From: Parapedobacter composti
GTDB taxonomy: Bacteria; Bacteroidota; Bacteroidia; Sphingobacteriales; Sphingobacteriaceae
DNA length: 64,000 bases
Reading direction: 5' to 3'
Assembly: GCF_900112315.1 (NCBI RefSeq)
Contig: NZ_FOLL01000001.1
Location: forward strand, 372,001-436,000
Numbering within the stretch: the stretch's first letter is position 1; each line of letters opens with the position of its first letter. Under the pieces are notes generated by a model. That model did not search any database. It saw nothing but the letters and a program-made list of their open reading frames with translations, and was not told the origin of the DNA. The position numbers and the translations under genes are program-made. Positions 16,001-25,394 of the stretch are shown piece by piece.

Positions 16001-16378
16001 ATGACAGGGCTCAAGCTGCTGGATGTATTTTATACGCTGCTTCACTTGCTGATTATCGGCTTCAATTTGACGGGCTGGGTCTGGCAAGCTACGCGCCGAT
16101 TGCACCTATACAGCGTATTGGCGACAGCGGGGTCGTGGCTTCTGCTTGGGATATGGTATGGAATCGGCTATTGCCCGATTACCGATTGGCAATGGCAAGT
16201 AAAGGCCAAACTCGGTGAGCGGGATTTACCCAATTCGTTTATCAAATACCAGGTTGATAAACTCACTGGTGCCGATGTCGATGCTGCGGTAATCGATACA
16301 ACCACGGCCGTAAGCTTCGCAGCGGTTGCCCTGATTTCCTTTTACCTGAACATTGTCCGATGGAGGAAACGGAGATAG
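16001..16378 (+). CDS. DUF2784 domain membrane protein
   Basis: 125 residues from ATG 16001, chosen because GAGGAAT lies just upstream and a TATATTTG element lies at 15987-15994; the frame also opens at ATG 15959, directly after the DUF5777 stop. Three to four membrane segments (LLDVFYTLLHLLIIGFNLTG, YSVLATAGSWLLLGIWYGIG, VSFAAVALISFYLNIV) surround the signature GYCPITDWQWQVKAKLG of DUF2784. Function unknown. Co-directional with the cytochrome/YceI/DUF5777 unit and possibly its last member. Confidence 0.75.
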   Translation: MTGLKLLDVFYTLLHLLIIGFNLTGWVWQATRRLHLYSVLATAGSWLLLGIWYGIGYCPITDWQWQVKAKLGERDLPNSFIKYQVDKLTGADVDAAVIDTTTAVSFAAVALISFYLNIVRWRKRR

Positions 16379-16400
16379 CCAACGGATGCCGCGTGCTTCC

Positions 16401-16625
16401 TTAGCGTCTTTTCGTGACTGCGCGGATTACGGTATATATACTGATGCATACTCCCGCGAGCGCAAACAGCGCGGTCCAAAGCGGTGTTTGCGCGGCTCGG
16501 GATTTATCGATACGATGACCAATATAAGTGAAAATACCGATGATGGCTAACATCTGGAATCCCACGCCGGTGAAATAGGCATACTTGCCCAGTGCATTAT
16601 TCGGTAAGCGCTTGTGGTTTTTCAT
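16401..16625 (-). CDS. AtpZ/AtpI family protein
   Basis: 74 residues with two membrane helices (FTGVGFQMLAIIGIFTYIGH and PLWTALFALAGVCISIYTVI), matching the AtpZ/AtpI group that is usually encoded beside F0F1 ATP synthase genes and helps ATP synthase assembly or Mg/Ca supply. It overlaps the end of the bactofilin gene by 29 bases. The expected next gene, atpB, is absent: the neighbour on that side is the converging DUF2784 gene, 22 bases away. Confidence 0.85.
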   Translation of the reverse strand: MKNHKRLPNNALGKYAYFTGVGFQMLAIIGIFTYIGHRIDKSRAAQTPLWTALFALAGVCISIYTVIRAVTKRR

Positions 16626-17022
16626 AAGTGATCAGTTTCACTTCTGGCAGCTGTCCGGGCAGGCTTTTACTGGTGGTGCACCTTCCGTTAATGGACGCGC
16701 CGTCTTCGACGATGAAACGCATGGCTTCGATGTCACCCTGTATGGAGGCGGAGTGATTGAGCTGGAGTACTTCCTTCGTTATAATCTGCCCCTGTACGCT
16801 GCCCGAAATTTCACCGGATTGGCAATGGATATTGCCTTTGATTTCCCCGCTTTCTCCGATGACCAACTTCGCGGTACAGGTGACGTTGCCGATGATTTGC
16901 CCATCGATGCGCAGGTCGCCTGTAGTACGAATGTCGCCGGTGATTTCCGTGCCGTTAGCAATCAAGTTAAAACTACTTCCCCGTTGTTCCTGTAGCCTTT
17001 CATTCTTTTTGTTTACAAACAT
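16597..17022 (-). CDS. Bactofilin (polymer-forming cytoskeletal protein)
   Basis: 141 residues. A short disordered N-terminus (KKNERLQEQRGSS) is followed by the right-handed beta-helix repeats of bactofilins: NGTEITGDIRTTGDLRIDG, GNVTCTAKLVIGESGEIKGN, SGSVQGQIITKEVLQLNHS, SIQGDIEAMRFIVEDGASIN. Bactofilins form filaments without nucleotides and often recruit M23 peptidases. The M23 gene lies just upstream on the same strand with a 35-base gap, fitting that partnership. Confidence 0.93.
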   Translation of the reverse strand: MFVNKKNERLQEQRGSSFNLIANGTEITGDIRTTGDLRIDGQIIGNVTCTAKLVIGESGEIKGNIHCQSGEISGSVQGQIITKEVLQLNHSASIQGDIEAMRFIVEDGASINGRCTTSKSLPGQLPEVKLITYEKPQALTE

Positions 17023-17057
17023 GTTGGGTCTTGCTTAGGTGTTCACTATGGTATCTG

Positions 17058-17936
17058 TTAAAAAGCAATGTAGTCATTAGGGTTTACCGGACTGCCGTTA
17101 TACCACAACTCAAAGTGGAGATGCGGGCCTGTACTCAGTTCTCCCGTGTCGCCGGCAAACGCAATAACTTCTCCGCCACGCACAAAGCTACCAACTTTTT
17201 TGATAATTGAAGCGCAATGTTTATAAAGCGACACCAGATTGTTACCATGTTGAATAATAGCAACATAGCCGGTTTCGGGAGTGTAAGAGGCGAACAGTAC
17301 ATGGCCGCTTAGCGTTGCACGGACCGGCTCATTCATTTTTACAGCAATGTCTATGGCGTAATGCTGGTCTTTTGCGCTGAAATCAGCACTGATAATTCCT
17401 TTAATCGGACTGTAGAAGGTGTAAGAAGAGATGCCTGTCCGGGCGTTTTGCTGGTTTTCGGGCAATTCATAGGGCGCTCCCGATTCTACCAGCTCCCGCA
17501 GAGCTAATTCGTCGTCGGAAACACTGATGTCGGGTTCGTTAGCGGGAATGTTGTTTTTAGGTTGGGCTTGTTGGCGGCTGGCGTCTTCGAGCGTTTCGCC
17601 GGCCTGACCGCTGATTACCTGACGAAGGTTGGTTAGGTAAATGTCATTCGCCTGGGCAACCTGTTCCATGGAATCAAGGCGTGCATAGGCTTCGGTCAGC
17701 ATTTCCCGCTCCTCACTGCTTAATGATGTACCGATGACGTATTCCCGTAAAGCGGTGGAGCGTATGAGGATAACAGTAAGAACCACGAGCACTGCTGCGG
17801 CCGTGACCGCGCCGGTAAGCCAGGACCATAACCTGCCCGTAAATGCGGCCTTCTCTTCAAAGGTTTCCTCATGGAGAACAACCAGTTTGTAGCGTGCGTT
17901 TAGTAACTTTGGTAACGACTTTTTTTGTTTGGCCAT
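17058..17936 (-). CDS. M23 family metallopeptidase (LytM-type)
   Basis: 292 residues: a cytoplasmic N-terminus, one membrane anchor (about 40-62, AVTAAAVLVVLTVILI), a coiled-coil-like stretch (REMLTEAYARLDSMEQVAQ) and a C-terminal LytM domain. Zinc ligands appear in QHYAIDIA (HxxxD) and GPHLHFELW (HxH). With both present it should be an active peptidoglycan endopeptidase. It is encoded next to a bactofilin, which in other bacteria directs such peptidases to shape the cell wall. It is divergent from sprE/porW. Confidence 0.93.
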   Translation of the reverse strand: MAKQKKSLPKLLNARYKLVVLHEETFEEKAAFTGRLWSWLTGAVTAAAVLVVLTVILIRSTALREYVIGTSLSSEEREMLTEAYARLDSMEQVAQANDIYLTNLRQVISGQAGETLEDASRQQAQPKNNIPANEPDISVSDDELALRELVESGAPYELPENQQNARTGISSYTFYSPIKGIISADFSAKDQHYAIDIAVKMNEPVRATLSGHVLFASYTPETGYVAIIQHGNNLVSLYKHCASIIKKVGSFVRGGEVIAFAGDTGELSTGPHLHFELWYNGSPVNPNDYIAF

Positions 17937-17962
17937 GCGCCCCCCTAATCAAAATAAAATGA

Positions 17963-17970
17963 TATTTTTG
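17963..17970 (+). promoter_or_regulatory. Bacteroidota -7 element before sprE/porW
   Basis: TATTTTTG matches TAnnTTTG, 32 bases before the ATG at 18003. No TTG element is found at the normal spacing, so this is tentative. Confidence 0.35.
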
Positions 17971-18002
17971 CATGTTTATTCCCGGCAAAGATATTCATTT
18001 AT

Positions 18003-20846
18003 ATGGCACATCTCCCTGTTTCCGTTATCCGATTTATTGCCGTGGCGTGTGTAGCGACTGTTGTTGCCGCCTGTGCTGCGGATCAGCGGAAGCGGGGAGA
18101 ACCGGAGTATGATATGATGGAAAACCTTACGGCAAGGTATAACATCGTTTACCATGGCCGTAAGATCATCATGGATGTCGAGCGGGAGCTATTCGCTTCG
18201 CATACCGATAACTATCAACAATTGCTCCCGGTGTTGATTGAACCGACGGAAACCACAGCGGCTTCCAACGCGACATTAATGGATTCTGTTATCGGCAAAG
18301 CGTTGAACATCATCAATAAAAAAACCAAGAGTAAGTACATCAATGAGGCCTACATGCTTACGGGCCGGGCCAATTACCTGAAGGGAAACTATTTCAATGC
18401 CGTGGAATTCTTTACTTATGTTGCTAACACGTTTGGCGATATGCCCGAATACCGGCAAGCGGCGTTAGTATGGAAAGCCCGTTCACTGATGCAATTGGGT
18501 AATTTAACGGCTGCGGGATTGGTATTGGATACGGTTTTCATGGGGTTGGAGTCGGAACGGAAATCAAGGGGAATGGCGTTTGCCACACAGGCCAAGCATT
18601 ACCTGCTCACGCACGACGAAGCATCGGCCGTCACGATGTTGCAGCAGGCCCTTGAGTACACACAGCATAAGCCCACGAAGCTGCGCTGGCATTACCTGCT
18701 TGGCCAGTTATTGGAACAGCAGGGGCGAAATGAAGAAGCTTATGCGCATTTTACCCGCGTGGTACGCAGCAATGCGCCATATGAAATGTCATTTCAGGCA
18801 GGGCTGCACAGGATACAGTTGCTTACAAAGGACCATTCCACAGGTGAGGAACGTGTCAGGCTGCTCAAACGTATGCTCCGGGATAGTAAAAACAAAGATT
18901 TCAGGGATCAGATTTATTATCAAATCGCAGCGGTCTATTATGCGGACAGTAACGTGTCGGAGGCCTTAACGAATTACCAGCTTGCGCTGCAGCAGCAAAA
19001 TGCCAACCGGTACCAGACGACGCTGACCTACCTAAAACTGGCCGACCATTATTTCAATGAGGCAACATACCATACAGCCAAACAGTATTACGACAGCGTG
19101 GGCATGTCGCTGCCACCGGATTTTCCGGACGCTGGGGCAATACAACGTAAAATTGCTAATCTCGACGAGCTTATTTTACAACTGCAAGTGGTTGCACGTC
19201 AAGATAGTCTGCAATACCTCGCAGGGCTTGATGAGCACGGGCGCAACGCCGGAATTGACAGTATCGTGGCGCAGGCGTATGCCCAGGTGCAGGCCAGTAA
19301 ACAAGGCGTCAAGGGGAAAACCAATCGCCGACCGCAACGGCTCACTTTTGACGATGTCATGGTATCCACGGAAGTTTATACGGACAACCGGTTTTATTTC
19401 AACAATCCGGATGCGATGGGCATGGGACAGGTTGAGTTCAGAAGGCGGTGGGGCAATCGGCAACTTGGTGACAATTGGCGGTTCAGCGACATGGGGCAGG
19501 CGGTTCCCGGCGCTGCTGGCCGTCTGGTAGAGGAAGCGCCCGCTGCGGTGCCTGAGGAGGCTGTGGAGGTGGACAGCGCGGCATGGGCATCGGCGCTTCG
19601 CTTAACTTACCTTGAAGCATTGCCGGATACGAAAGAAAAGTTGGCGGCCTCACACCGGCAGATACATGACGCCCTGCTTAGCGTTGGCAACATTTACCGC
19701 GATGAGTTGCGCGATTATGAGGAAGCTGCCAAAGCCTATGAGGAATTATTGAGACGTTACCCGGATACCAAAGAAGCTGCATTAATTTATTTCAATCTCT
19801 ACCGCATATATACCGATATAAATGTAACGAAGGCGGATTTTTACCGAGATAGACTGCTCGGGGAGTTTCCTGATTCGTTGTATGCACATATTGTGCGCGA
19901 TCCGATGTACTTGGAGAAGCAAGAGCAGCAGCAGCGTATTCTTGATGAAGTTTATGGAAACATCTATACCCGGTATACCCAACGGGAATACCAACAGGTG
20001 ATAGCGGAGGTTACGCATATACTTGACCAAGGGCAGGGCCGGCAACAGACATTAAGTCAATTGGCCTATTTGCGAGCGCTGGCATTGGGCAGGACAGCAC
20101 CGCTTGATACTTTTGAGCACGTATTACAAACGATAGCGGCCGATTTTCCTGATGATAGCTTAATCGCACCGCTGGTTCATCAGCACTTGGCGTTTATTGA
20201 AGCCAATAGGGACACATTGGCTTCCCGGCAGTATGCACTGGAGGATATGGATGAAAGCCGGGAGCGTTTCGTGGATGAACCGACAATGACGCTTTGGCCT
20301 CAGCTGGTGATTCGACGGGGGGCCGATCGGCCCCGGCCGCGTAAGGAACTAACAGTAGCGGCAGCGGGGCAAACCGGACTTCCACCGAACCGGGGCCTCG
20401 GCAGCACACCCCGCATCGCGGGGCGGCAGTTAGCTAAAACCGCTGATGTGGGAGAAATCGCTCCGAATACCTATCGGGATATGGTGTTGTTGCCTGATTC
20501 AGCAACCTATTATTTTGTTATTAACGTGATGAATGCGCGGGTGAACCTGGCCCCTTCCCGGTTCGGTATCGGACAGTTTAACCGTACGCGTTATACCGGC
20601 GTTGGGATCAGCCATCAGCTTAAAGTAGTGAACAATGAAACTCAATTAGTCTATATCGGACCATTTGACGGATATGAACAGGCAAAGCTGTATGAGACGC
20701 GCATACGGCCGCTGCTGCCCGATATCATGAAAATTCCTTCGGCTATTTACAATACTTTTTTGATTACGGAAGAGAACTTTGGCACGTTATCTGATTTCTC
20801 CAAAATAGACGATTACCATGCCATTTATCAGGAACAGGAGCCATGA
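18003..20846 (+). CDS. sprE: Type IX secretion/gliding lipoprotein SprE/PorW (TPR protein)
   Basis: 947 residues with lipobox VVAAC. The segment ENLTARYNIVYHGRKIIMDV is the usual opening of SprE/PorW, followed by many tetratricopeptide repeats (AYMLTGRANYLKGNYFNAVEF, LRWHYLLGQLLEQQGRNEEA, YEEAAKAYEELLRRYPDTKEA). The conserved C-terminal domain reads ATYYFVINVMNARVNLAPSR and ends with YDGYEQAK-like and NFGTLSDFSKIDDYHAIYQ motifs. SprE/PorW is a periplasmic outer-membrane lipoprotein linking the T9SS rings to the PorV/translocon side, and is needed for secretion and gliding in Flavobacterium and Porphyromonas. It is followed by PBP1A and uvrC in the same direction. Confidence 0.88.
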   Translation: MAHLPVSVIRFIAVACVATVVAACAADQRKRGEPEYDMMENLTARYNIVYHGRKIIMDVERELFASHTDNYQQLLPVLIEPTETTAASNATLMDSVIGKALNIINKKTKSKYINEAYMLTGRANYLKGNYFNAVEFFTYVANTFGDMPEYRQAALVWKARSLMQLGNLTAAGLVLDTVFMGLESERKSRGMAFATQAKHYLLTHDEASAVTMLQQALEYTQHKPTKLRWHYLLGQLLEQQGRNEEAYAHFTRVVRSNAPYEMSFQAGLHRIQLLTKDHSTGEERVRLLKRMLRDSKNKDFRDQIYYQIAAVYYADSNVSEALTNYQLALQQQNANRYQTTLTYLKLADHYFNEATYHTAKQYYDSVGMSLPPDFPDAGAIQRKIANLDELILQLQVVARQDSLQYLAGLDEHGRNAGIDSIVAQAYAQVQASKQGVKGKTNRRPQRLTFDDVMVSTEVYTDNRFYFNNPDAMGMGQVEFRRRWGNRQLGDNWRFSDMGQAVPGAAGRLVEEAPAAVPEEAVEVDSAAWASALRLTYLEALPDTKEKLAASHRQIHDALLSVGNIYRDELRDYEEAAKAYEELLRRYPDTKEAALIYFNLYRIYTDINVTKADFYRDRLLGEFPDSLYAHIVRDPMYLEKQEQQQRILDEVYGNIYTRYTQREYQQVIAEVTHILDQGQGRQQTLSQLAYLRALALGRTAPLDTFEHVLQTIAADFPDDSLIAPLVHQHLAFIEANRDTLASRQYALEDMDESRERFVDEPTMTLWPQLVIRRGADRPRPRKELTVAAAGQTGLPPNRGLGSTPRIAGRQLAKTADVGEIAPNTYRDMVLLPDSATYYFVINVMNARVNLAPSRFGIGQFNRTRYTGVGISHQLKVVNNETQLVYIGPFDGYEQAKLYETRIRPLLPDIMKIPSAIYNTFLITEENFGTLSDFSKIDDYHAIYQEQEP

Positions 20847-20883
20847 GCCGTAAGCCCTAATAAGTAAGTTCTATAATTAATCG

Positions 20884-20891
20884 TAAATTTG
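20884..20891 (+). promoter_or_regulatory. Bacteroidota -7 element before the PBP1A gene
   Basis: TAAATTTG fits TAnnTTTG, 30 bases before ATG 20922. No TTG at 19-21 bp upstream was found. Confidence 0.3.
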
Positions 20892-20921
20892 TAAAAATAA
20901 TTAAGTACCCGGTACTGCATA

Positions 20922-23165
20922 ATGAAGCAAAAGAAAAAGAACAAACATGCGCTAACGCAGGAAGATGTCAACCGTTACACCCGCAATTTCTGGAAAATAA
21001 TTATAGGAGCTATTTTATTAGGTTTTTTATTTATTTTCAGTGTGGGGATAGGGGTTTTTGGGAAATTGCCGACATTCCGGGATTTAGAAAACCCAAAGAG
21101 CAACCTGGCATCGGAAATCATCTCCGATGATGGCGTGGTATTGGGTACCTACTATGTTCAAAACCGTTCAAATGTGCGGTATGACCAATTGTCGCCCCAC
21201 TTGGTTCAGGCACTGATAGCCACAGAAGACAAGCGTTTTTATAAACATTCAGGCATTGATTACAAGCGTACTTTCACCATTATTTTCTACAACCTGATAG
21301 GAAAGCGCCAAGGGGCAAGCACCATCACCCAACAGCTGGCACTCAACCTCTTTTCCGAAGGTAGGGCCAGGAATACGGGAAAGCGCATCATCCAGAAGTT
21401 CCAGGAGTGGATAACCGCGGTACGTCTGGAACGCAACTATACCAAGGAAGAAATCATTACCATGTATTTCAATACGGTAGACTTCGGTGCGTATAACACG
21501 TTCGGCATCAAATCGGCAGCGCGGACCTATTTCAATACCACTCCCGATAAGTTGAATGTGCCGCAAGCTGCGTTGTTGGTGGGCATGCTCAAAGGACCGG
21601 GTATTTACTCTCCTGTACGTTATCCGCAGAACGCCATCCGGCGCCGCAACGTGGTTATTGACAATATGCGTAAACAAGGCTTCCTCACACGTGAAGAGGC
21701 AGACAAATACAAGAAGGAGCCATTGATAACCGATTTGCGGATATCGGAATACGGGGAGGGACTGGCACCCTATTTCCGTGCGGTAATGAAACGAGACATT
21801 CAGCGTGCGTTTAATGAATTGTCGATTACCAAGGCAGACGGCACCCCATATGACCTTGACCGTGACGGATTGAAAATCTATACCACTATCCATTCGAAAA
21901 TGCAGCAATATGCAGAAGACGCCCAACGGGAATGGATGAAAACTATTCAGGCGTCTTTCGACAAGCAGTGGAAGAATCGCGACCCGTTCCGGGGTGATAA
22001 AGCCAAGCTCCTGGAAACAGGAATGAAGCGATCTGACCGCTATCGGATGCTCAAACAAGCGGGTAAATCAGACGCGGAGATAAAAAAAGATTTTGAAACC
22101 CCCGTTCCGATGACTATCTTCACTTGGGAAGGGGACAGGGATACCACCATGACTCCGATGGATTCCATCCGTTATAATAAATTGATTCTTCGGAATGCGT
22201 TCATGTCCATGGAGCCGCATACGGGCTATGTGCGTGCTTGGGTGGGTGGGATTAATTTCGAACATTATAAATATGATCAGGTGAAGATGGGTACACGGCA
22301 GGTGGGGTCAACAGCCAAGCCGTTTACTTATGCTGTAGCCATTGACAACGGTTACTCACCCTGCTTTCAGGTGCCCAACGTGCCGTTGACTATCGGCAGT
22401 GGACCTTATGCGTGGAGTCCACGGGGCGAATCGGTTGGTAGTCCGATTACGCTGCGCAGGGCATTGGCCCATTCGCAGAATTATGCCACTGCGTATATGA
22501 TTAATGAAGTGGGTGCCACCGCCGTAGCGAAGCTCACCAAAAGCATGGGTATTACGTCTGATGTGCAGGAATATCCGTCCATTGCATTGGGCTCATATGA
22601 AGCGTCGTTATATGATATGGTAGGCGCTTATTCGGCGTTTGTAAATCATGGTGTTTGGATAGAGCCTATCTATATCCTGCGTGTTGAAGACAAGAACGGT
22701 ACGCCGATTTACGAAAAGGCGCCAAAGGTAAGTAAGGTGTTGAATAGCGAAACCGCCTATATTATGGTGGATATGCTTAAAAGCGTAGTGGACGGGGGTT
22801 CTGGCAATCGCTTGCGCTGGCGTTATAACCTGAAGCCACCGATGGGTGGTAAAACCGGTACAACGAATGACAACGCCGATGCCTGGTTTATCGGCATCAC
22901 GCCGGAATTGGTGAGCGGGGTGTGGACGGGGGCCGAGGACCGCGGCATCAGTTTCTTCTCCATGGCCGAAGGGCAGGGGGCACAGGCGGCATTGCCGGTA
23001 TTCGGCCTGTATATGCAAAAGGTATATGCCGATACATCGCTCAGCTATTCCCAGGGTGATTTTCCGTTGCCGGAAGGCGGGCTTACGCGCGAACTTGACT
23101 GTAGCCAATACCAACAGTTTTACGGGGAAGAGGAAGAAAAATTGGATGAGCGGCTTGGGTTTTGA
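20922..23165 (+). CDS. Class A penicillin-binding protein (PBP1A-type)
   Basis: 747 residues. A basic cytoplasmic tail and one membrane helix (about 27-50) precede a GT51 transglycosylase domain with ATEDKRFYKHSGID, GASTITQQLALNLF, RLERNYTKEEIITMYFN and SAARTYF. The transpeptidase domain has all three active-site motifs: STAK (catalytic Ser), SQN in AHSQNYATAYM, and KTGTT. It polymerises and cross-links peptidoglycan at the outer face of the inner membrane. The insert KQWKNRDPFRGDKAKLLET between the domains is typical of Bacteroidota members. It lies between sprE/porW and uvrC. Confidence 0.96.
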   Translation: MKQKKKNKHALTQEDVNRYTRNFWKIIIGAILLGFLFIFSVGIGVFGKLPTFRDLENPKSNLASEIISDDGVVLGTYYVQNRSNVRYDQLSPHLVQALIATEDKRFYKHSGIDYKRTFTIIFYNLIGKRQGASTITQQLALNLFSEGRARNTGKRIIQKFQEWITAVRLERNYTKEEIITMYFNTVDFGAYNTFGIKSAARTYFNTTPDKLNVPQAALLVGMLKGPGIYSPVRYPQNAIRRRNVVIDNMRKQGFLTREEADKYKKEPLITDLRISEYGEGLAPYFRAVMKRDIQRAFNELSITKADGTPYDLDRDGLKIYTTIHSKMQQYAEDAQREWMKTIQASFDKQWKNRDPFRGDKAKLLETGMKRSDRYRMLKQAGKSDAEIKKDFETPVPMTIFTWEGDRDTTMTPMDSIRYNKLILRNAFMSMEPHTGYVRAWVGGINFEHYKYDQVKMGTRQVGSTAKPFTYAVAIDNGYSPCFQVPNVPLTIGSGPYAWSPRGESVGSPITLRRALAHSQNYATAYMINEVGATAVAKLTKSMGITSDVQEYPSIALGSYEASLYDMVGAYSAFVNHGVWIEPIYILRVEDKNGTPIYEKAPKVSKVLNSETAYIMVDMLKSVVDGGSGNRLRWRYNLKPPMGGKTGTTNDNADAWFIGITPELVSGVWTGAEDRGISFFSMAEGQGAQAALPVFGLYMQKVYADTSLSYSQGDFPLPEGGLTRELDCSQYQQFYGEEEEKLDERLGF

Positions 23166-23189
23166 TCACCACGCTACCGACGATTGGAT

Positions 23190-24989
23190 ATGATGGAATT
23201 CGATTACCGTAAGGCGCTTGAGGAGATTCCCCATCGGCCGGGGGTGTACCAATACTGGGACGCAAACGGCGAGTTGATTTATATCGGCAAAGCCAAAGAC
23301 CTGAAAAATCGTGTAAGCTCTTATTTCGTCAAAGCCGGTCTGCTCAACGGCAAAACGCGTGTACTGGTGCGTAAAATCAAACGCATCACATTCACTATCG
23401 TGGATACGGAAATAGATGCCTGGCTGTTAGAAAACAGCCTGATCAAAAAGCACCAGCCCCGCTACAATGTCATGCTTAAGGATGACAAAACTTATCCTTG
23501 GATAGTGATTAAGAACGAGCGTTTCCCACGGGTTTTTCCTACGAGGAAATACATTAAGGACGGCTCAAAGTATTTCGGGCCTTATGCGTCGGTGGGCATG
23601 ATGAACGCAGTTATGGAAACCATCCGCGAGCTTTATCCGCTCCGCACATGCAATCTGGCGCTCTCTCCCGAAAACATCAGTAAAGGTAAATTCAAAGTGT
23701 GTCTGGAATACCAGATCGGCAACTGTAAGGGGCCTTGCGAAGGTTATCAAAGTGAAGAAAATTATGAGCAAAACCTGAATGACATCAGGGATATCCTCAA
23801 CGGTAAAATAGGTGTTGTTATTAAGCGGCTGAAAGATCAACTTGATGAGGCGGTAGCGAAATTGAATTTTGAATATGCCCACTATTTGAAAAGTAAACTG
23901 GATCTTTTAGGCCGCTACCAAAGCAAGTCGACAGTGGTGAGTTCATCCATCACCAACGTGGATGTGTTCAGTATTGCATCTGACCGGAGCTATGCTTTTG
24001 TCAATTACTTGAAGGTAGTAAACGGAGTGATCATCCAGACCCAGACTGTTGAACTAAAGAAACGGTTGGATGAAAGCGATGAGGAACTGCTGAGCCTGGC
24101 TATTCCGGAGATACGGAGTCGTTTTAATAGTACTTCCAAGGAGCTTATCGTTCCATTTACTATTGATATCGAAGCCGACAACCTGAAGTTTACCGTGCCG
24201 AAACAAGGTGAAAAGAAAAGCCTATTGGATCTATCGCTCAAAAATGTATTGTATTTCAAAAAAGAGCGGCTCAATCAGTATGAGAAGCTCAATCCGGAAT
24301 TTAAAACGGAACGTGTTCTCAAACAGATGCAGCAAGACCTGCGGATGAATGTCTTGCCCCGGCATATTGAATGTTTCGATAATTCTAATTTCCAGGGCAA
24401 ATATCCGGTATCAGCTGTCGTAGTATTCAAAGATGCCAAACCCTCCAAGAAAGACTACCGGCATTTTAATGTGAAAACGGTTGAGGGGCCGAACGACTTC
24501 GCCACCATGGAGGAAGCTGTGCATCGGCGATACCGGAGGTTGCTGGATGAGGGACAGTCGCTGCCCCAACTGATTGTCATCGATGGAGGTAAGGGACAGC
24601 TTTCTGCCGCATTAAAAAGCCTTAAGCTGTTGGGTATCGACAAACAGGTTACCATCATCGGCATCGCCAAGCGGTTAGAGGAAATATATTATCCCGGGGA
24701 TCAGTATCCGATGTATCTCGATAAGAAATCAGAAACGCTGAAGATTATCCAACACTTGCGCGACGAAGCACATCGTTTCGGTATTACATTCCATCGCAAA
24801 CAACGGAGTCTGAAAACCTTTCGTACCGAACTTGAAAACATCCCCGGTATAGGTAGAACTTCTGCCGAAAAACTTCTGAAGACCTTTAAATCAGTCAAAA
24901 GGATCCGTGAGGCTACCGACGACGAGCTGCAGACTGTGCTTTCCGGCAGGCAGGTACAGGCGGTACGCTCTTACTTCCATGGAGCATAA
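23190..24989 (+). CDS. uvrC: Excinuclease ABC subunit UvrC
   Basis: 599 residues from ATG 23190 (a TTG at 23184 and an ATG at 23193 are neighbours). UvrC makes both incisions in nucleotide excision repair. The N-terminal GIY-YIG domain shows ELIYIGKAKDLKNRVSSYF; a UVR motif is in VIKRLKDQLDEAVAKLNFEY; the RNase-H-like C-terminal nuclease shows HIECFDNSNFQGKYPVSA and LIVIDGGKGQLSAA; paired helix-hairpin-helix motifs follow in LENIPGIGRTSAEKLLKTF. Four Cys around TCNLA/KVCLEYQIGNCKGPC are the usual Fe-S or structural cysteines. Complete. Confidence 0.97.
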   Translation: MMEFDYRKALEEIPHRPGVYQYWDANGELIYIGKAKDLKNRVSSYFVKAGLLNGKTRVLVRKIKRITFTIVDTEIDAWLLENSLIKKHQPRYNVMLKDDKTYPWIVIKNERFPRVFPTRKYIKDGSKYFGPYASVGMMNAVMETIRELYPLRTCNLALSPENISKGKFKVCLEYQIGNCKGPCEGYQSEENYEQNLNDIRDILNGKIGVVIKRLKDQLDEAVAKLNFEYAHYLKSKLDLLGRYQSKSTVVSSSITNVDVFSIASDRSYAFVNYLKVVNGVIIQTQTVELKKRLDESDEELLSLAIPEIRSRFNSTSKELIVPFTIDIEADNLKFTVPKQGEKKSLLDLSLKNVLYFKKERLNQYEKLNPEFKTERVLKQMQQDLRMNVLPRHIECFDNSNFQGKYPVSAVVVFKDAKPSKKDYRHFNVKTVEGPNDFATMEEAVHRRYRRLLDEGQSLPQLIVIDGGKGQLSAALKSLKLLGIDKQVTIIGIAKRLEEIYYPGDQYPMYLDKKSETLKIIQHLRDEAHRFGITFHRKQRSLKTFRTELENIPGIGRTSAEKLLKTFKSVKRIREATDDELQTVLSGRQVQAVRSYFHGA

Positions 24990-25110
24990 TACCATGCTGA
25001 TAGCTCTGCCTGTACAGTAAAGCAGACAATCAGTCTTTTTGTAAGCCGTTGTAAGTTAGTGTATTATTTATGGGTAAGCTTTTTGCGGAATTCTCGGAAA
25101 ACTTACTGAA

Positions 25111-25305
25111 ATGATGAAAAAAGTTGGGGCGGTCCTGTTTGCCGTAATGGTGTTTATATCGCTATCCTGTGTAGGATACCGCACGGCTGGCAAGAGCGGC
25201 AAAGTGCCGCCTGGACAAGCTAAGAAAATCACCGGCAAGAAGTCGGCACGGGATCACGCTCCCGGACAGCGGAAGAAAGACGTACATTATTTTAACTACT
25301 ATTAA
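25111..25305 (+). CDS. Small lipoprotein with PPGQAKK motif
   Basis: 64 residues: a lipoprotein signal ending SLSC, then a short basic tail GKVPPGQAKKITGKKSARDH followed by APGQRKK. Similar tiny Bacteroidota lipoproteins with PPGQAKK are often annotated quinol oxidase subunit 4, apparently by name transfer; nothing here supports an oxidase role. It stands alone 120 bases after uvrC. Function unknown. Confidence 0.65.
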   Translation: MMKKVGAVLFAVMVFISLSCVGYRTAGKSGKVPPGQAKKITGKKSARDHAPGQRKKDVHYFNYY

Positions 25306-25394
25306 ACGGCGAATCGGATGATAATGCGATTGGCATGACTTTTACTGACCTGCTGCGGATGCCGCTGCGACATCAGCGTACACAGCGGAATGAT

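Noticed and set aside
21249..22058. Long minus-strand open frame inside the PBP1A gene
   Set aside because: Shadow of a well-supported gene; no signal, motif or ribosome site.
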